Shown here in pieces: positions 1 through 6,040 of a stretch of DNA of 7,231 bases (position 1 is the stretch's first letter; each line of letters opens with the position of its first letter). A program made the position numbers and the translations under genes. The notes below the pieces were generated by a model. It saw nothing but the letters and a program-made list of their open reading frames with translations. It was not told where the DNA came from and did no database searches. The DNA comes from Methanosarcinales archaeon (lineage in GTDB: Archaea; Halobacteriota; Methanosarcinia; Methanosarcinales; Methanocomedenaceae). The stretch lies in contig DAOUWY010000093.1 of assembly GCA_030666885.1 (NCBI GenBank), forward strand, positions 1 through 7,231. The letters run 5' to 3'.

Positions 1-177
1 ACTTCTGACTATGAAGACTTTATGGAAGACGTGGATGTATCCATAGATATCCATACAAGCAAAGTATATTGTGCTGTGGCAAAAGACCTGCTTACTCAAT
101 TGCAAATTCATGCCCGACAACAAGGGGTGTCAACAGAGACGTTTATAAACCTTTGGCTACGAGAAAAGGTGGCATAA
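1..177 (+). CDS. CopG/ribbon-helix-helix-type antitoxin, C-terminal part (5' end outside window)
   Basis: The frame is open from the first base and gives 58 residues ending at a TAA at 175-177. The tail, with HARQQGVSTETFINLWLREK, resembles the C-terminus of CopG-type antitoxins (COG3514/BrnA-like), where a short helix, a G-[IV]-S-T turn and a W-[IL]-x-E-K-[LV] ending are usual. Such proteins are DNA-binding repressors that neutralise a small toxin, commonly encoded just upstream. Any toxin would lie outside the window. The N-terminal part cannot be judged, and no partner gene is visible on the 3' side. The family call is from motif memory only; a generic small DNA-binding protein is the alternative. 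Confidence 0.55.
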   Translation, partial: TSDYEDFMEDVDVSIDIHTSKVYCAVAKDLLTQLQIHARQQGVSTETFINLWLREKVA

Positions 178-264
178 GTTTGAGTATATCGCAAAAAACG
201 GAAATAATAATCAAACTCTGAATATCCTTCCCCCATTAGACTACAAACATCCACTTCAGTTTAT

Positions 265-681
265 GTGCACCTCACAACCCGACCTTCAACCCGACCTTCA
301 ACCCGTGGATGCTCCCGACTTTCAGCCGTGGCTGGTGCCCAAGGTGCCAGGCTGCTGGGCATTGTAGGGAGTTCAAAAAAACTTGCCAGTATGCCTTCAA
401 GTACCATCCAGGTACTGGGGGCTGAAAAAGCACTGTTCAAACACCTTAGGGGGAATGCCCCTTCACCCAAACACGGTGTAATATTTCAGCATCCCCTGGT
501 CAAAGAGTCCCCCTGGTGGCTGCGGGGCAAGATCGCAAGGGTACTGGCTTCTAAAATATCAATTGCTGTGCGGATAGATTATTATTCAGGGACATTTGAA
601 GATGGTATTGCCAAAGATCTGTACAGGAAAGTGGATGAGCTGCATAAAAAATATCCCAAACCCAGGAGAAAGAAGAAATAA
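265..681 (+). pseudogene. Truncated nop5 (Nop56/58-like) fragment, C-terminal Nop domain only
   Basis: The 138-residue frame matches the last third of archaeal Nop5, the box C/D sRNP scaffold that binds L7Ae-sRNA and fibrillarin for 2'-O-methylation. Visible family blocks are MPSSTIQVLGAEKALFKHL (residues 43-61), KHGVIFQHP, then a WWLRGKIARVLASKISIA-like block, DYYSG, and a basic KYPKPRRKKK tail. Full Nop5 is about 350-420 residues; the N-terminal fibrillarin-binding domain and coiled coil are absent. The first 14 residues come from a 12-bp tandem duplication and do not look like Nop5. Restoring one C near 313 would join the frame coding VDAP to RLSAVAG, close to the family's V-A-P-N-x-x-x-V-A-G, which suggests a frameshift. 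One residue is also missing in the AGAQ-GARL segment. No ribosome-binding site or clear TATA box precedes the ATG. It is probably a partial duplication or decayed copy, with the intact gene presumably elsewhere. Confidence 0.7.
275..305 (+). repeat. 12-bp tandem duplication (ACCCGACCTTCA)
   Basis: Two perfect copies (277-288 and 289-300) are followed by a partial third, ACCCG (301-305). The period of 12 holds over 275-305. It sits exactly at the edge where Nop5 similarity begins, so it may mark the recombination or slippage event that created the fragment. Confidence 0.85.
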
Positions 682-904
682 ATCAATTTAAGTATACGAA
701 GACCCTGTGCTGTTAGTAGGGGATAGTTATTGAAGGATGGGGGATTTATGCTCGAAAAGCTATAAAAGAAATTGATATATACTATATCAGTTATTTTATT
801 TTGTTAGATTATGCCTGAAATAAAATTAGGTCTAACGTTGTTAATAAATTAAAAAAGCCATTTATCTATTTTAGTTTATGCTAATAAATTAAAAATCTTT
901 ATTT
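682..904. other. AT-rich intergenic region with short repeats, no gene seen
   Basis: No credible coding frame is visible. It contains a 7-bp inverted repeat TGATATA-TAC-TATATCA (773-789), an inverted pair GTTAGA (803-808) / TCTAAC (831-836), and a 14-bp direct repeat TAATAAATTAAAAA (842-855 and 882-895, spacing 40). The last two lie in the 3' flank of the minus-strand gene at 905-1294. In DNA this AT-rich such repeats can arise by chance, so no function is assigned. Confidence 0.5.
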
Positions 905-1294
905 TCAGTCCCAGAGAAATGAAATATTTTTAATTGTTATGCCTGCTTCATTTATTGTTTTAATAGCACTTCTGCATTTATCTTTAATTATTGATAGCGA
1001 AGGACTTGTCTTTTTTGCTTCCTTTATGGCTGTGCTTATATCGCCGTTAACAATATTTTTATCATCAAAAGAAAGTTCAAGTTTATCGATACCCTTTTGG
1101 AAGGTAAGAAGGTTATCTATGAGTTCATTAAGGTCATTTTGCTTGATAGATTGAGATTGTGAAATATTTTCCCCCATAGCAAAATGTCCACTGCTACTAC
1201 TTATGATGGTTACACTTCCACCATCTCCACCAGCTCCACCACTAGCAGATATTTTTGCGCCTTTAAGATTAATATTTAGATTTTTTGTTGTCAT
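905..1294 (-). CDS. Hypothetical small protein with Gly-rich N-terminus and helical C-terminus
   Basis: The product is a 129-residue protein of unknown function. Residues 1-12 have a β-strand-like alternating pattern (NLNINLKGAKI). Then come a Gly/Ser-rich stretch ASGGAGGDGGSVTIISSSSG (17-36) and GHFAMGENISQSQSI (36-50). The rest (52-125) looks like amphipathic helices with many Lys/Glu residues, ending in FLWD. There is no signal peptide, membrane segment or Cys. The G-x-x-A-x-G-x-x-I-x-Q pattern followed by a helical tail recalls short proteins I have seen near NACHT/STAND-type conflict genes, but no such partner is in the window, so this is weak inference. The ATG at 1292-1294 has AGGGA ten bases upstream, a weak Shine-Dalgarno match. 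Base composition is clearly more AT-rich than the cfbB, dph5 and lplA genes, compatible with acquisition. It is convergent with the nop5 fragment. Confidence 0.65.
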   Translation of the reverse strand: MTTKNLNINLKGAKISASGGAGGDGGSVTIISSSSGHFAMGENISQSQSIKQNDLNELIDNLLTFQKGIDKLELSFDDKNIVNGDISTAIKEAKKTSPSLSIIKDKCRSAIKTINEAGITIKNISFLWD

Positions 1295-1433
1295 ATATCT
1301 TCATTCCCTAATGCTATATTATTAAGAAAATAATGTTCTAATTAAATAAATAAGTTTTGATAGAGTGGTGAAAGTAATAATCTTAAGTGTGGTCACGTTT
1401 CTATACCAATCATTGAAACATACTCATAAATGA

Positions 1434-1577
1434 AATCTGAATTTTGGAAAGTATATTGAAGAAATTATTAGATCATTAAACTTGAATTATCGACAAAAAA
1501 ATAACATCATTCCTGAGCATCCTCAAGATGCCCCAGATTTGAACGTAGCCAAATCCAGGGTCATTGACTCACTTTAA
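1434..1577 (+). pseudogene. Unidentified coding remnant, start lost, overlapping the cfbB stop
   Basis: A stop-free plus-strand stretch of 47 codons follows a TGA at 1431-1433 and ends at TAA 1575-1577. It contains no Met. The translation looks protein-like: YIEEIIRSLNLNYRQK (1452-1499), then PEHPQDAPDLNVAKSRVIDS (1512-1571). An ATG at 1430 in another frame reads MKSEFWKVY before a stop at 1457-1459, so a single-base frameshift could join them into about 49 residues. The last nine bases overlap the 3' end of cfbB tail to tail. I do not recognise the family; the charged, Arg/Lys-rich ending would suit the tail of a recombinase or transposase, but that is a guess. Chance openness cannot be excluded. 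Confidence 0.3.
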
Positions 1578-3023
1578 GCAAGCATCAACAAACCTGATCG
1601 GGAACTCCTGGTAAGAAGCTGCATGTAAATGGGAATAAACAGCCAGTGTATTTCCTGACATCAAGCCGTCATACATCTCTTTTATACCTGTGCCCCTCGT
1701 CAGTTTGATCCCGAACTTTGCATTCTCCGGCAGGTCGATAATCTCTGAATGATGGAACTCATGCCCCAGGAACATGTTCTCCTTATTGCCTGCCGGAGTA
1801 TCCTCGATAAAACTGCCATGACTGTAACTTACCACCCTGGTATGCCCCATCAATGTCTTGCCCGGCAGTGCGCCCACCATCAGATGTTCCCCTTCAGGCA
1901 TATCTGCACTGCGGTATGACGATGATCGAATCTTTCCGGTTATGATTGCCTGGGTCAGGTACATAAGCCCCCCGCATTCTCCAAAAATAGGAAGACCTGA
2001 TCCGGACATCTCTTTGATCTCGTCTCGCATTTCCTCATTGGCAGCCAGTTCCGGCGCAAATAGTTCCGGGTATCCTCCACCAATATACATACCGTCCACA
2101 TCAGGCGGGTGAGTATCGTTCACAGGACTGAAATATTCCAGTTTTGCACCAGCCATCTCAAGCAGGTCCAGGTTGTCCCGGTAATAGAAATTGAATGCCT
2201 CATCCAGCGCTACACCAATAACTGGTTTTTTGGGTATCGGTCTGGGAATGAATACACAGGGTTCGGACTTCTCAAGCGGTATTGCGCCCCCGGCAATTTC
2301 GATCAGCGTATCGATCTCGATCCCTTCCCTGATGATATCCCTTATCCCGCTTATGCGCTGGTCAAAATCATCAAGCTTGCGCCGCCCCTCCATTACAGGG
2401 ATGAGCCCCAGGTGGCGCATACTTATCTTCATGGATTCGTCACGTTTAACCTCGCCTATGACCGGTGTCCCTGTGTATGTCTCTATGGCCTCCCTTGCCT
2501 TACGTGAGTGCCTGGCCCCGCCGATATTGTTCAGTATTACGCCTGCAATATTGATCTCCGGGTCAAAGGACTTATATCCCATTACCAGTGCGGCCGCACT
2601 GCGAGTAATGCTGCGGGCATTGATGACAAGTATAACAGGACAGTCCAGTATCTTAGCTATCTGTGCCGTACTGCCAATATCACTTAAACCTTCCAGTCCT
2701 TCATACAGCCCCCTTACCCCTTCGATAACAGCAATGTCCGCACCGCCTTTATAGTCGATGCCGTGATGGAACACTTCCAGTACTGTGTTCCTGGACATGA
2801 GGTGCCCGTCCAGGTTACGGCTGGGACGGCCCGAGACCTCTGTATGGTAGCTTGGATCGATATAGTCCAGCCCCACCTTGAAAGGCTGTACGCACATCCC
2901 CCTGCGACTCAGTACCGATATCAGGCCGGTGGAGATTGTGGTCTTGCCACTGGATGAGCGATCACCTGCTATAAGTATGCGGGGAATATCTATTAATTCA
3001 CTGCTATGTTCCGGGTCATTCAT
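1569..3023 (-). CDS. cfbB: Cobyrinate / Ni-sirohydrochlorin a,c-diamide synthase
   Basis: ATP- and glutamine-dependent amidation of the a and c acetate side chains of Ni-sirohydrochlorin (coenzyme F430 route) or cobyrinate (cobamide route); cytosolic. Numbering is from the ATG at 3021-3023 (484 residues). The N-terminal P-loop synthetase domain has GDRSSSGKTT (20-29), KVGLDYIDPSYHTE (49-62) and EGVRGLYEG. The C-terminal class I glutaminase-like domain has GGGYPELFA (315-323), the nucleophile Cys350 in FGECGG, GHEFHHSE, and His465 in YSHLH. Length and domain order match CobB/CfbB. A TTG at 3033-3035 would add four residues (MTYY), but ATG is more likely and gives a start close to the predicted transcription start. 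It is divergent from dph6. Choosing between F430 and cobamide use needs neighbours such as cfbCDE, which are not here; archaeal methanogen enzymes of this type are commonly credited with both. Confidence 0.93.
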   Translation of the reverse strand: MNDPEHSSELIDIPRILIAGDRSSSGKTTISTGLISVLSRRGMCVQPFKVGLDYIDPSYHTEVSGRPSRNLDGHLMSRNTVLEVFHHGIDYKGGADIAVIEGVRGLYEGLEGLSDIGSTAQIAKILDCPVILVINARSITRSAAALVMGYKSFDPEINIAGVILNNIGGARHSRKAREAIETYTGTPVIGEVKRDESMKISMRHLGLIPVMEGRRKLDDFDQRISGIRDIIREGIEIDTLIEIAGGAIPLEKSEPCVFIPRPIPKKPVIGVALDEAFNFYYRDNLDLLEMAGAKLEYFSPVNDTHPPDVDGMYIGGGYPELFAPELAANEEMRDEIKEMSGSGLPIFGECGGLMYLTQAIITGKIRSSSYRSADMPEGEHLMVGALPGKTLMGHTRVVSYSHGSFIEDTPAGNKENMFLGHEFHHSEIIDLPENAKFGIKLTRGTGIKEMYDGLMSGNTLAVYSHLHAASYQEFPIRFVDACLK

Positions 3024-3083
3024 ATAATATGTCAAGAGACTCTGAAACTATAAATTAATATTTGTTGGGGCCATGTAGAACAT
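3024..3083. promoter_or_regulatory. Shared divergent promoter region of cfbB and dph6
   Basis: This 60-bp gap separates two divergent starts. One AT-rich box, TATAAATTA (3049-3057), reads as TATAAATT on the plus strand and TAATTTATA on the minus strand. Using the usual archaeal spacing of about 26 bases from box centre to transcription start, initiation would fall near 3079 for dph6 (ATG 3084) and near 3026 for cfbB (ATG 3023). Both transcripts would then be nearly leaderless, consistent with the lack of a convincing ribosome-binding site before either ATG. A GGGG at 3066-3069 lies too far from the dph6 start to be a good one. The TSS positions are inferred. Confidence 0.55.
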
Positions 3084-3752
3084 ATGAGACTGGCTGCACT
3101 TACATCAGGCGGAAAGGATTCTATTTATGCCATACAGCTTGCAATCCTGAAAGGACATGAGATAACCGACCTTGTGATAATTGAACCGGACAGGGATGAT
3201 TCCTACATGTTCCATTCTGCAAATATCCATATGGTCGAGATGATATCCAGGTCAACTGGCATCCCGCTGACTACACGATCCACCCCGGGCTTAAAGGAGA
3301 AAGAACTGGAAGACCTGGAAATGGCCCTGGAGCATCTGGATGTTGAAGGGGTGGTGGTGGGGGCCATCGAATCCGAATACCAGGCCAGCCGTGTCAGGCA
3401 TATATGCAATACACTGGGTATTGAAATGGTGGCACCACTGTGGCACGTTGAACCAGAACTGTTGTTAAGGGATATGGTCCGGGCCATGGATATTATGATA
3501 GTCCATGTATCTGCCATGGGCATGGATGAAGAATGGCTGGGCAGGACTATTGATGATACTGCGATCGAAGCGCTGATAGACCTTAACCGGCGATATGGCA
3601 TACATATCTGCGGTGAGGGCGGTGAGTATGAAACACTTGTATTGAATTCTCCATTATACAGGTCAAGGATCGAGATACTTGACGCTGGAATAATGTGGGA
3701 GGGGGACCGGGGCATCTACCAGGTGAAGGATGCACGACTTATGGGTAAATGA
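3084..3752 (+). CDS. dph6: Diphthine--ammonia ligase (Dph6-type ATP pyrophosphatase)
   Basis: Predicted final step of diphthamide synthesis: ATP-dependent amidation of diphthine on the modified His of archaeal elongation factor 2, in the cytosol. The 222-residue protein starts MRLAALTSGGKDS, with the PP-loop SGGKDS at 8-13 (N-type ATP pyrophosphatase). The family block GAIESEYQASRVRHICNTLG (93-112) leads into MVAPLWH, and the second signature GEGGEYETLVLNSP is at 177-190. The length fits the archaeal single-domain form; there is no YjgF-like extension as in eukaryotic Dph6. It is divergent from cfbB, and dph5 lies about 1.5 kb downstream on the other strand. Some archaea carry several paralogs of this fold with unknown substrates, so the exact substrate is inferred from the family. 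Confidence 0.87.
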   Translation: MRLAALTSGGKDSIYAIQLAILKGHEITDLVIIEPDRDDSYMFHSANIHMVEMISRSTGIPLTTRSTPGLKEKELEDLEMALEHLDVEGVVVGAIESEYQASRVRHICNTLGIEMVAPLWHVEPELLLRDMVRAMDIMIVHVSAMGMDEEWLGRTIDDTAIEALIDLNRRYGIHICGEGGEYETLVLNSPLYRSRIEILDAGIMWEGDRGIYQVKDARLMGK

Positions 3753-3933
3753 GGTAAATATTTCTATATCTGTGAAAAATAGTAAAGGGTAGGATTAGAT
3801 AGTTATTAAATATTAAATATTATAAATTAAGCCCTTCCCACCCTTATAATTCGAATTTGTTATAATATATCTATTATTATAGGCATGTTGTTATTATATC
3901 TGTTACTATGCTACATTCATTATAATAGATTTA
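3753..3933. other. Convergent intergenic spacer with an inverted repeat and T-rich tract
   Basis: This AT-rich spacer lies between the 3' ends of dph6 and the zinc-motif gene. Near-perfect inverted arms AAGGGTAGGA (3785-3794) and TCCCACCCTT (3836-3845) match at nine of ten pairs around a 41-base AT-rich loop. From about 3846 the DNA is almost pure A/T with repeated TTATATCT/ATAATAGA words and a T-rich run, TTATTTTTTCTTTA (3933-3946), that enters the end of the opposite gene. Archaeal termination favours T-rich runs, so that run may end dph6 transcription. No gene is seen. Confidence 0.45.
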
Positions 3934-4152
3934 TTATTTTTTCTTTAAACCCATCCAACCGGTACCTTTGCAGGTTCTGCAAGGTGCTCCGATCATCAAA
4001 TAACCTCTGCCTTTACAGAACTGGCATTTCATTGGAGGATCTACTACCATGAAAGTCTTCTTCCCTTTACAGGCAATGCATGTCTCGCCCTCTACTTCTC
4101 CGGTACCACCACAATATCCACAAGGTTGTTCAACATAAGTTTTCTCAGCCAT
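3934..4152 (-). CDS. Small DnaJ-type zinc-finger protein (four CxxC motifs, no J domain)
   Basis: The 72-residue protein consists almost only of four CxxC motifs: CGYCGGTG (11-18), CIACKGKK (25-32), CQFCKGRG (43-50) and CRTCKGTG (58-65), with a basic GLKKK end. In DnaJ the same four-motif layout binds two zinc ions, motifs 1 and 4 making one site and 2 and 3 the other; the spacing here fits that. Motif 2 has lost its second Gly (KGKK). There is no J domain, G/F region or C-terminal substrate domain, so it is not a co-chaperone by itself. A metal-bound scaffold, disulfide/thiol role or nucleic-acid binding are possible but unproven. I chose the ATG at 4150-4152 because GGTGAG ends nine bases upstream; longer TTG and ATG starts upstream (TTG at 4174-4176) would place that site inside the gene. 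Confidence 0.8.
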   Translation of the reverse strand: MAEKTYVEQPCGYCGGTGEVEGETCIACKGKKTFMVVDPPMKCQFCKGRGYLMIGAPCRTCKGTGWMGLKKK

Positions 4153-4161
4153 ATTTATCAT

Positions 4162-4167
4162 CTCACC
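4162..4167 (-). promoter_or_regulatory. Shine-Dalgarno site GGTGAG deciding the zinc-motif gene start
   Basis: On the minus strand GGTGAG lies nine bases before the ATG at 4152. GGTGA is the core complement of the archaeal 16S rRNA 3' end. It supports the third of three in-frame candidate starts (4176 TTG, 4161 ATG, 4152 ATG). Confidence 0.6.
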
Positions 4168-4210
4168 AAGATTCAATAATACTTGACATATTTATCATGG
4201 TTTATTATTA

Positions 4211-4263
4211 CTTATATATTTGTGGTATTGATTTCCATCGATTAACGTATTTTTTTAACGTAT
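4211..4263 (-). promoter_or_regulatory. Promoter of the zinc-motif gene: TATA box plus paired TTAACGTAT sites
   Basis: Read on the minus strand, AATATATAAG (4211-4220) is a good TATA box and would start transcription near 4189, leaving a leader of about 37 bases that carries the GGTGAG site. Just upstream of the box lie two perfect 9-bp direct repeats (plus-strand TTAACGTAT, 4242-4250 and 4255-4263) spaced by 13 bases. Paired sites upstream of TATA/BRE are where archaeal activators usually bind, so a regulator site is plausible but inferred. The repeats also lie in the 3' flank of rnhB. Confidence 0.4.
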
Positions 4264-4289
4264 AGGAAATTATTTACTTTCCAGTAGTT

Positions 4290-4940
4290 TTAGAAAATGT
4301 GAGTGTTATCGAGCATTTTCTTGAGCAAGTTCTCAGATGTTTTCCATGAATGCCTGACAATATCCGGAAGACTTCCATGTTCTTTTATCCAGTTTTCCAG
4401 GAATTTCCTTGTTTTCGGATCAGACGGATATCCGCTGCCCAGCGGCAAACCAATCTTTTTTTCGATCTCCCTCACACACCTGTCCCTCCTGACCTTGGCA
4501 AGAATGGAAGCAGCCGATACAATGGGGAAAAGGTCATCTGACTTATGTTTTGCTATGATCTCAATGGAAGCTATGTGTTTTTTCCCTACATTCTCCCCAA
4601 ACCGCTTTTCATTAACATCAGAAGCATCCAGGTAAGCCTTTTCCGGGCCAAGCTGGTCCAGTACTTTAGCGTGGCAAATCACCATTACCTGGTTCATGGT
4701 CATTATCTTCCTGAACTCGTCAATCTGCCGGGCACTTACCTCAAGGATGTAATAGTCAGTAACAAGCTCCCTTATCTTTGATGCCAGGTAATTCCTTCGC
4801 ATGGGGGTAAGGGCTTTTGAATCTTTTACTCCAAGCTTTTTAAGTTCAGGGAGCCTATTTTCCTCTATTACTACTCCAGCAACTATCATGGGACCGATAA
4901 CAGGTCCTTTTCCAGCCTCATCCACACCAGCTATAAGCAT
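4290..4940 (-). CDS. rnhB: Ribonuclease HII
   Basis: Cleaves the RNA strand of RNA-DNA hybrids and single embedded ribonucleotides, acting in primer removal and ribonucleotide excision repair. From the ATG at 4938-4940 it has 216 residues. GVDEAGKGPVIGPMIVAG carries Asp7 and Glu8; Asp105 lies in YLDASDVNE and Asp135 in AKHKSDD. These positions equal the catalytic set D7/E8/D105/D135 known for Thermococcus RNase HII, which strongly supports this start over the GTG at 4964. KDSKALT (39-45) and SGYPSDP are further family blocks. The usual Arg in DEAGRG is Lys here. AGGA lies nine bases before the ATG. A TATA-like box around 4979-4988 (minus-strand AAATATAA) is suitably placed. It is followed at 137 bp by the zinc-motif gene on the same strand, which has its own promoter. 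Confidence 0.95.
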   Translation of the reverse strand: MLIAGVDEAGKGPVIGPMIVAGVVIEENRLPELKKLGVKDSKALTPMRRNYLASKIRELVTDYYILEVSARQIDEFRKIMTMNQVMVICHAKVLDQLGPEKAYLDASDVNEKRFGENVGKKHIASIEIIAKHKSDDLFPIVSAASILAKVRRDRCVREIEKKIGLPLGSGYPSDPKTRKFLENWIKEHGSLPDIVRHSWKTSENLLKKMLDNTHIF

Positions 4941-4964
4941 ACTATCAATTCCTGAAAGTAACAC

Positions 4965-5207
4965 ATTCGATTGAAGTGATTATATTTGAATGCTTTGTGT
5001 AAAAATATGGAGACTTTTTATTTTCTTGTGATTGAATTACGAACTAGCCAGAAAAAGTCATTCAATGCATAAATATTTCAATTGTTAATATTCAATCTCG
5101 TGCAATAATCAATAATTTAGAATTAAAAGTATAATAATCGAGATTTTATAGAGTGTTGTCACTATGGCATTTTGTGTGAGAGAATATAACGTAGTAACAT
5201 TTTACAA
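4965..5207. other. Intergenic region with rnhB promoter and inverted repeats
   Basis: Besides the rnhB TATA-like box (4979-4988), it holds an 8-bp perfect inverted repeat GACTTTTT (5012-5019) / AAAAAGTC (5052-5059) and a 7-bp pair AATCTCG (5094-5100) / CGAGATT (5139-5145). GAGACTTTTTATT at 5010-5022 equals the terminal sequence of the palindromic element at 6398-6550. No gene or structured RNA is evident. Confidence 0.5.
5010..5059. repeat. Possible decayed relative of the 6398-6550 palindromic element
   Basis: The left arm begins GAGACTTTTTATTTTCT, which aligns with the reverse complement of the right end of the 6398-6550 element (GAGACTTTTTATTATTCT) with one single-base gap. The right arm ends CCAGAAAAAGTC, so the end is again inverted. 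The GC-rich GCAGAG core is missing and no clear target duplication is visible. It could be an internally deleted copy or coincidence in T-rich DNA. Confidence 0.3.
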
Positions 5208-6002
5208 TTAGGCCATATCCAGTATCCCTTCCGGCGCGCCGGCAAGTTTGACCAGGGCTTCGGCTTCCATGAAATGAAGGTCTGCCGGCACCACAAGTAT
5301 ATGCAGTGGGCCGCCAAAGTCATAATCTGCCAGTTCAACTAAGGGCCGGGCTACAACTACAGGTGATGGGGAGCCGGCCCTTGCCACACCTACGGTTAAG
5401 CGGTGCTCCAGGTCTGGTTCGTCCTGCTGTGAATCCACTTCCATCAGGAGTTCACAGCCCCGGTTGATGGTCATGTATCCTTTTTCCGTGTCAATATCAA
5501 GGAAGACCAGCGTGTGCATGCCACCATCCAGGTTTGACCTGATGGTATCGTAGGGAGTATGGGAGATGATGGTCCTGTCTTTATGGGTGTAAGGATGCGG
5601 GATTGTTGTGGATTTACCGAAGCGGTAATTTTGCAGGCCGGTAAGGCCGGGTACGGCGCTGAGTATGGATGAGCCATGAATGATAGAGGTCTTAATACCC
5701 AGTTCATGGGCCCGCATGCGCAGGTCTACGTGTGTGGTACTGACCATGGCATCGCCACCTGTGAGGAAGACTACATTTTCGCAAAGAGCATGTTGCAGCC
5801 ATTCGGGTTGCTGTTCCACATCCTTACGGTCCAGTACGGTTATTTCCCTTCCATAGAGGTTTTCCATTTCCTTTATGGTGGTACCCATAAGGGCTGAGGT
5901 ATAGAATTCGGCATATACACGATCTGCATGACGGATGGCTTCCAGGCCCTTGACAGATATGTCTTTTTTATCGTAGAGGCCGATGCCGGTGAATGTAAGC
6001 AT
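5208..6002 (-). CDS. dph5: Diphthine synthase (Dph5, AdoMet-dependent)
   Basis: Transfers methyl groups from S-adenosylmethionine to the 3-amino-3-carboxypropyl-His intermediate on archaeal EF2, giving diphthine, the substrate of Dph6. The 264-residue protein has the expected blocks: MLTFTGIGLYDKKDISVKGL (1-20), VYAEFYTS (29-36), TGGDAMVSTTHVDL (81-94, AdoMet-binding loop of the tetrapyrrole-methylase-like fold) and HGSSILSAVPGLTGLQNYRF (109-128) followed by GKSTTIP. Length matches archaeal Dph5. The ATG at 6000-6002 starts exactly at the conserved N-terminus. Composition is more GC-rich than the flanks. dph6 lies upstream in the window on the other strand, so the two last diphthamide genes are neighbours but not an operon. 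Confidence 0.95.
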   Translation of the reverse strand: MLTFTGIGLYDKKDISVKGLEAIRHADRVYAEFYTSALMGTTIKEMENLYGREITVLDRKDVEQQPEWLQHALCENVVFLTGGDAMVSTTHVDLRMRAHELGIKTSIIHGSSILSAVPGLTGLQNYRFGKSTTIPHPYTHKDRTIISHTPYDTIRSNLDGGMHTLVFLDIDTEKGYMTINRGCELLMEVDSQQDEPDLEHRLTVGVARAGSPSPVVVARPLVELADYDFGGPLHILVVPADLHFMEAEALVKLAGAPEGILDMA

Positions 6003-6024
6003 AAAGGTACTTTTAGGGCAGGGC

Positions 6025-6040
6025 AGGATAAAGATTTCCG
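6025..6040 (-). promoter_or_regulatory. BRE/TATA box of dph5 (leaderless placement)
   Basis: On the minus strand CGGAAATCTTTATCC combines a purine/A-rich BRE-like start with a TTTAT core at 6028-6032. A start about 26 bases downstream falls near 6004, next to the ATG at 6002. No Shine-Dalgarno sequence precedes the ATG, consistent with a leaderless mRNA. Confidence 0.5.

Noticed and set aside
773..789. TGATATA-TAC-TATATCA palindrome as an operator
   Set aside because: No gene start is appropriately placed beside it, and such palindromes are expected in AT-rich DNA.
939..1154. Plus-strand 71-residue frame with a hydrophobic start
   Set aside because: It is antisense to the 905-1294 gene; the hydrophobic look arises from reading Lys/Glu/Asn-rich helices in reverse complement. 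The minus strand has the better start context.
1396..1420. GTTTC...ATTGAAAC inverted ends resembling an archaeal CRISPR repeat
   Set aside because: There is only one copy and no second repeat or spacer-sized periodicity around it.
2109..2957. Long plus-strand open frames opposite cfbB
   Set aside because: They lie inside a gene with clear CobB/CfbB motifs and have no family-like content.
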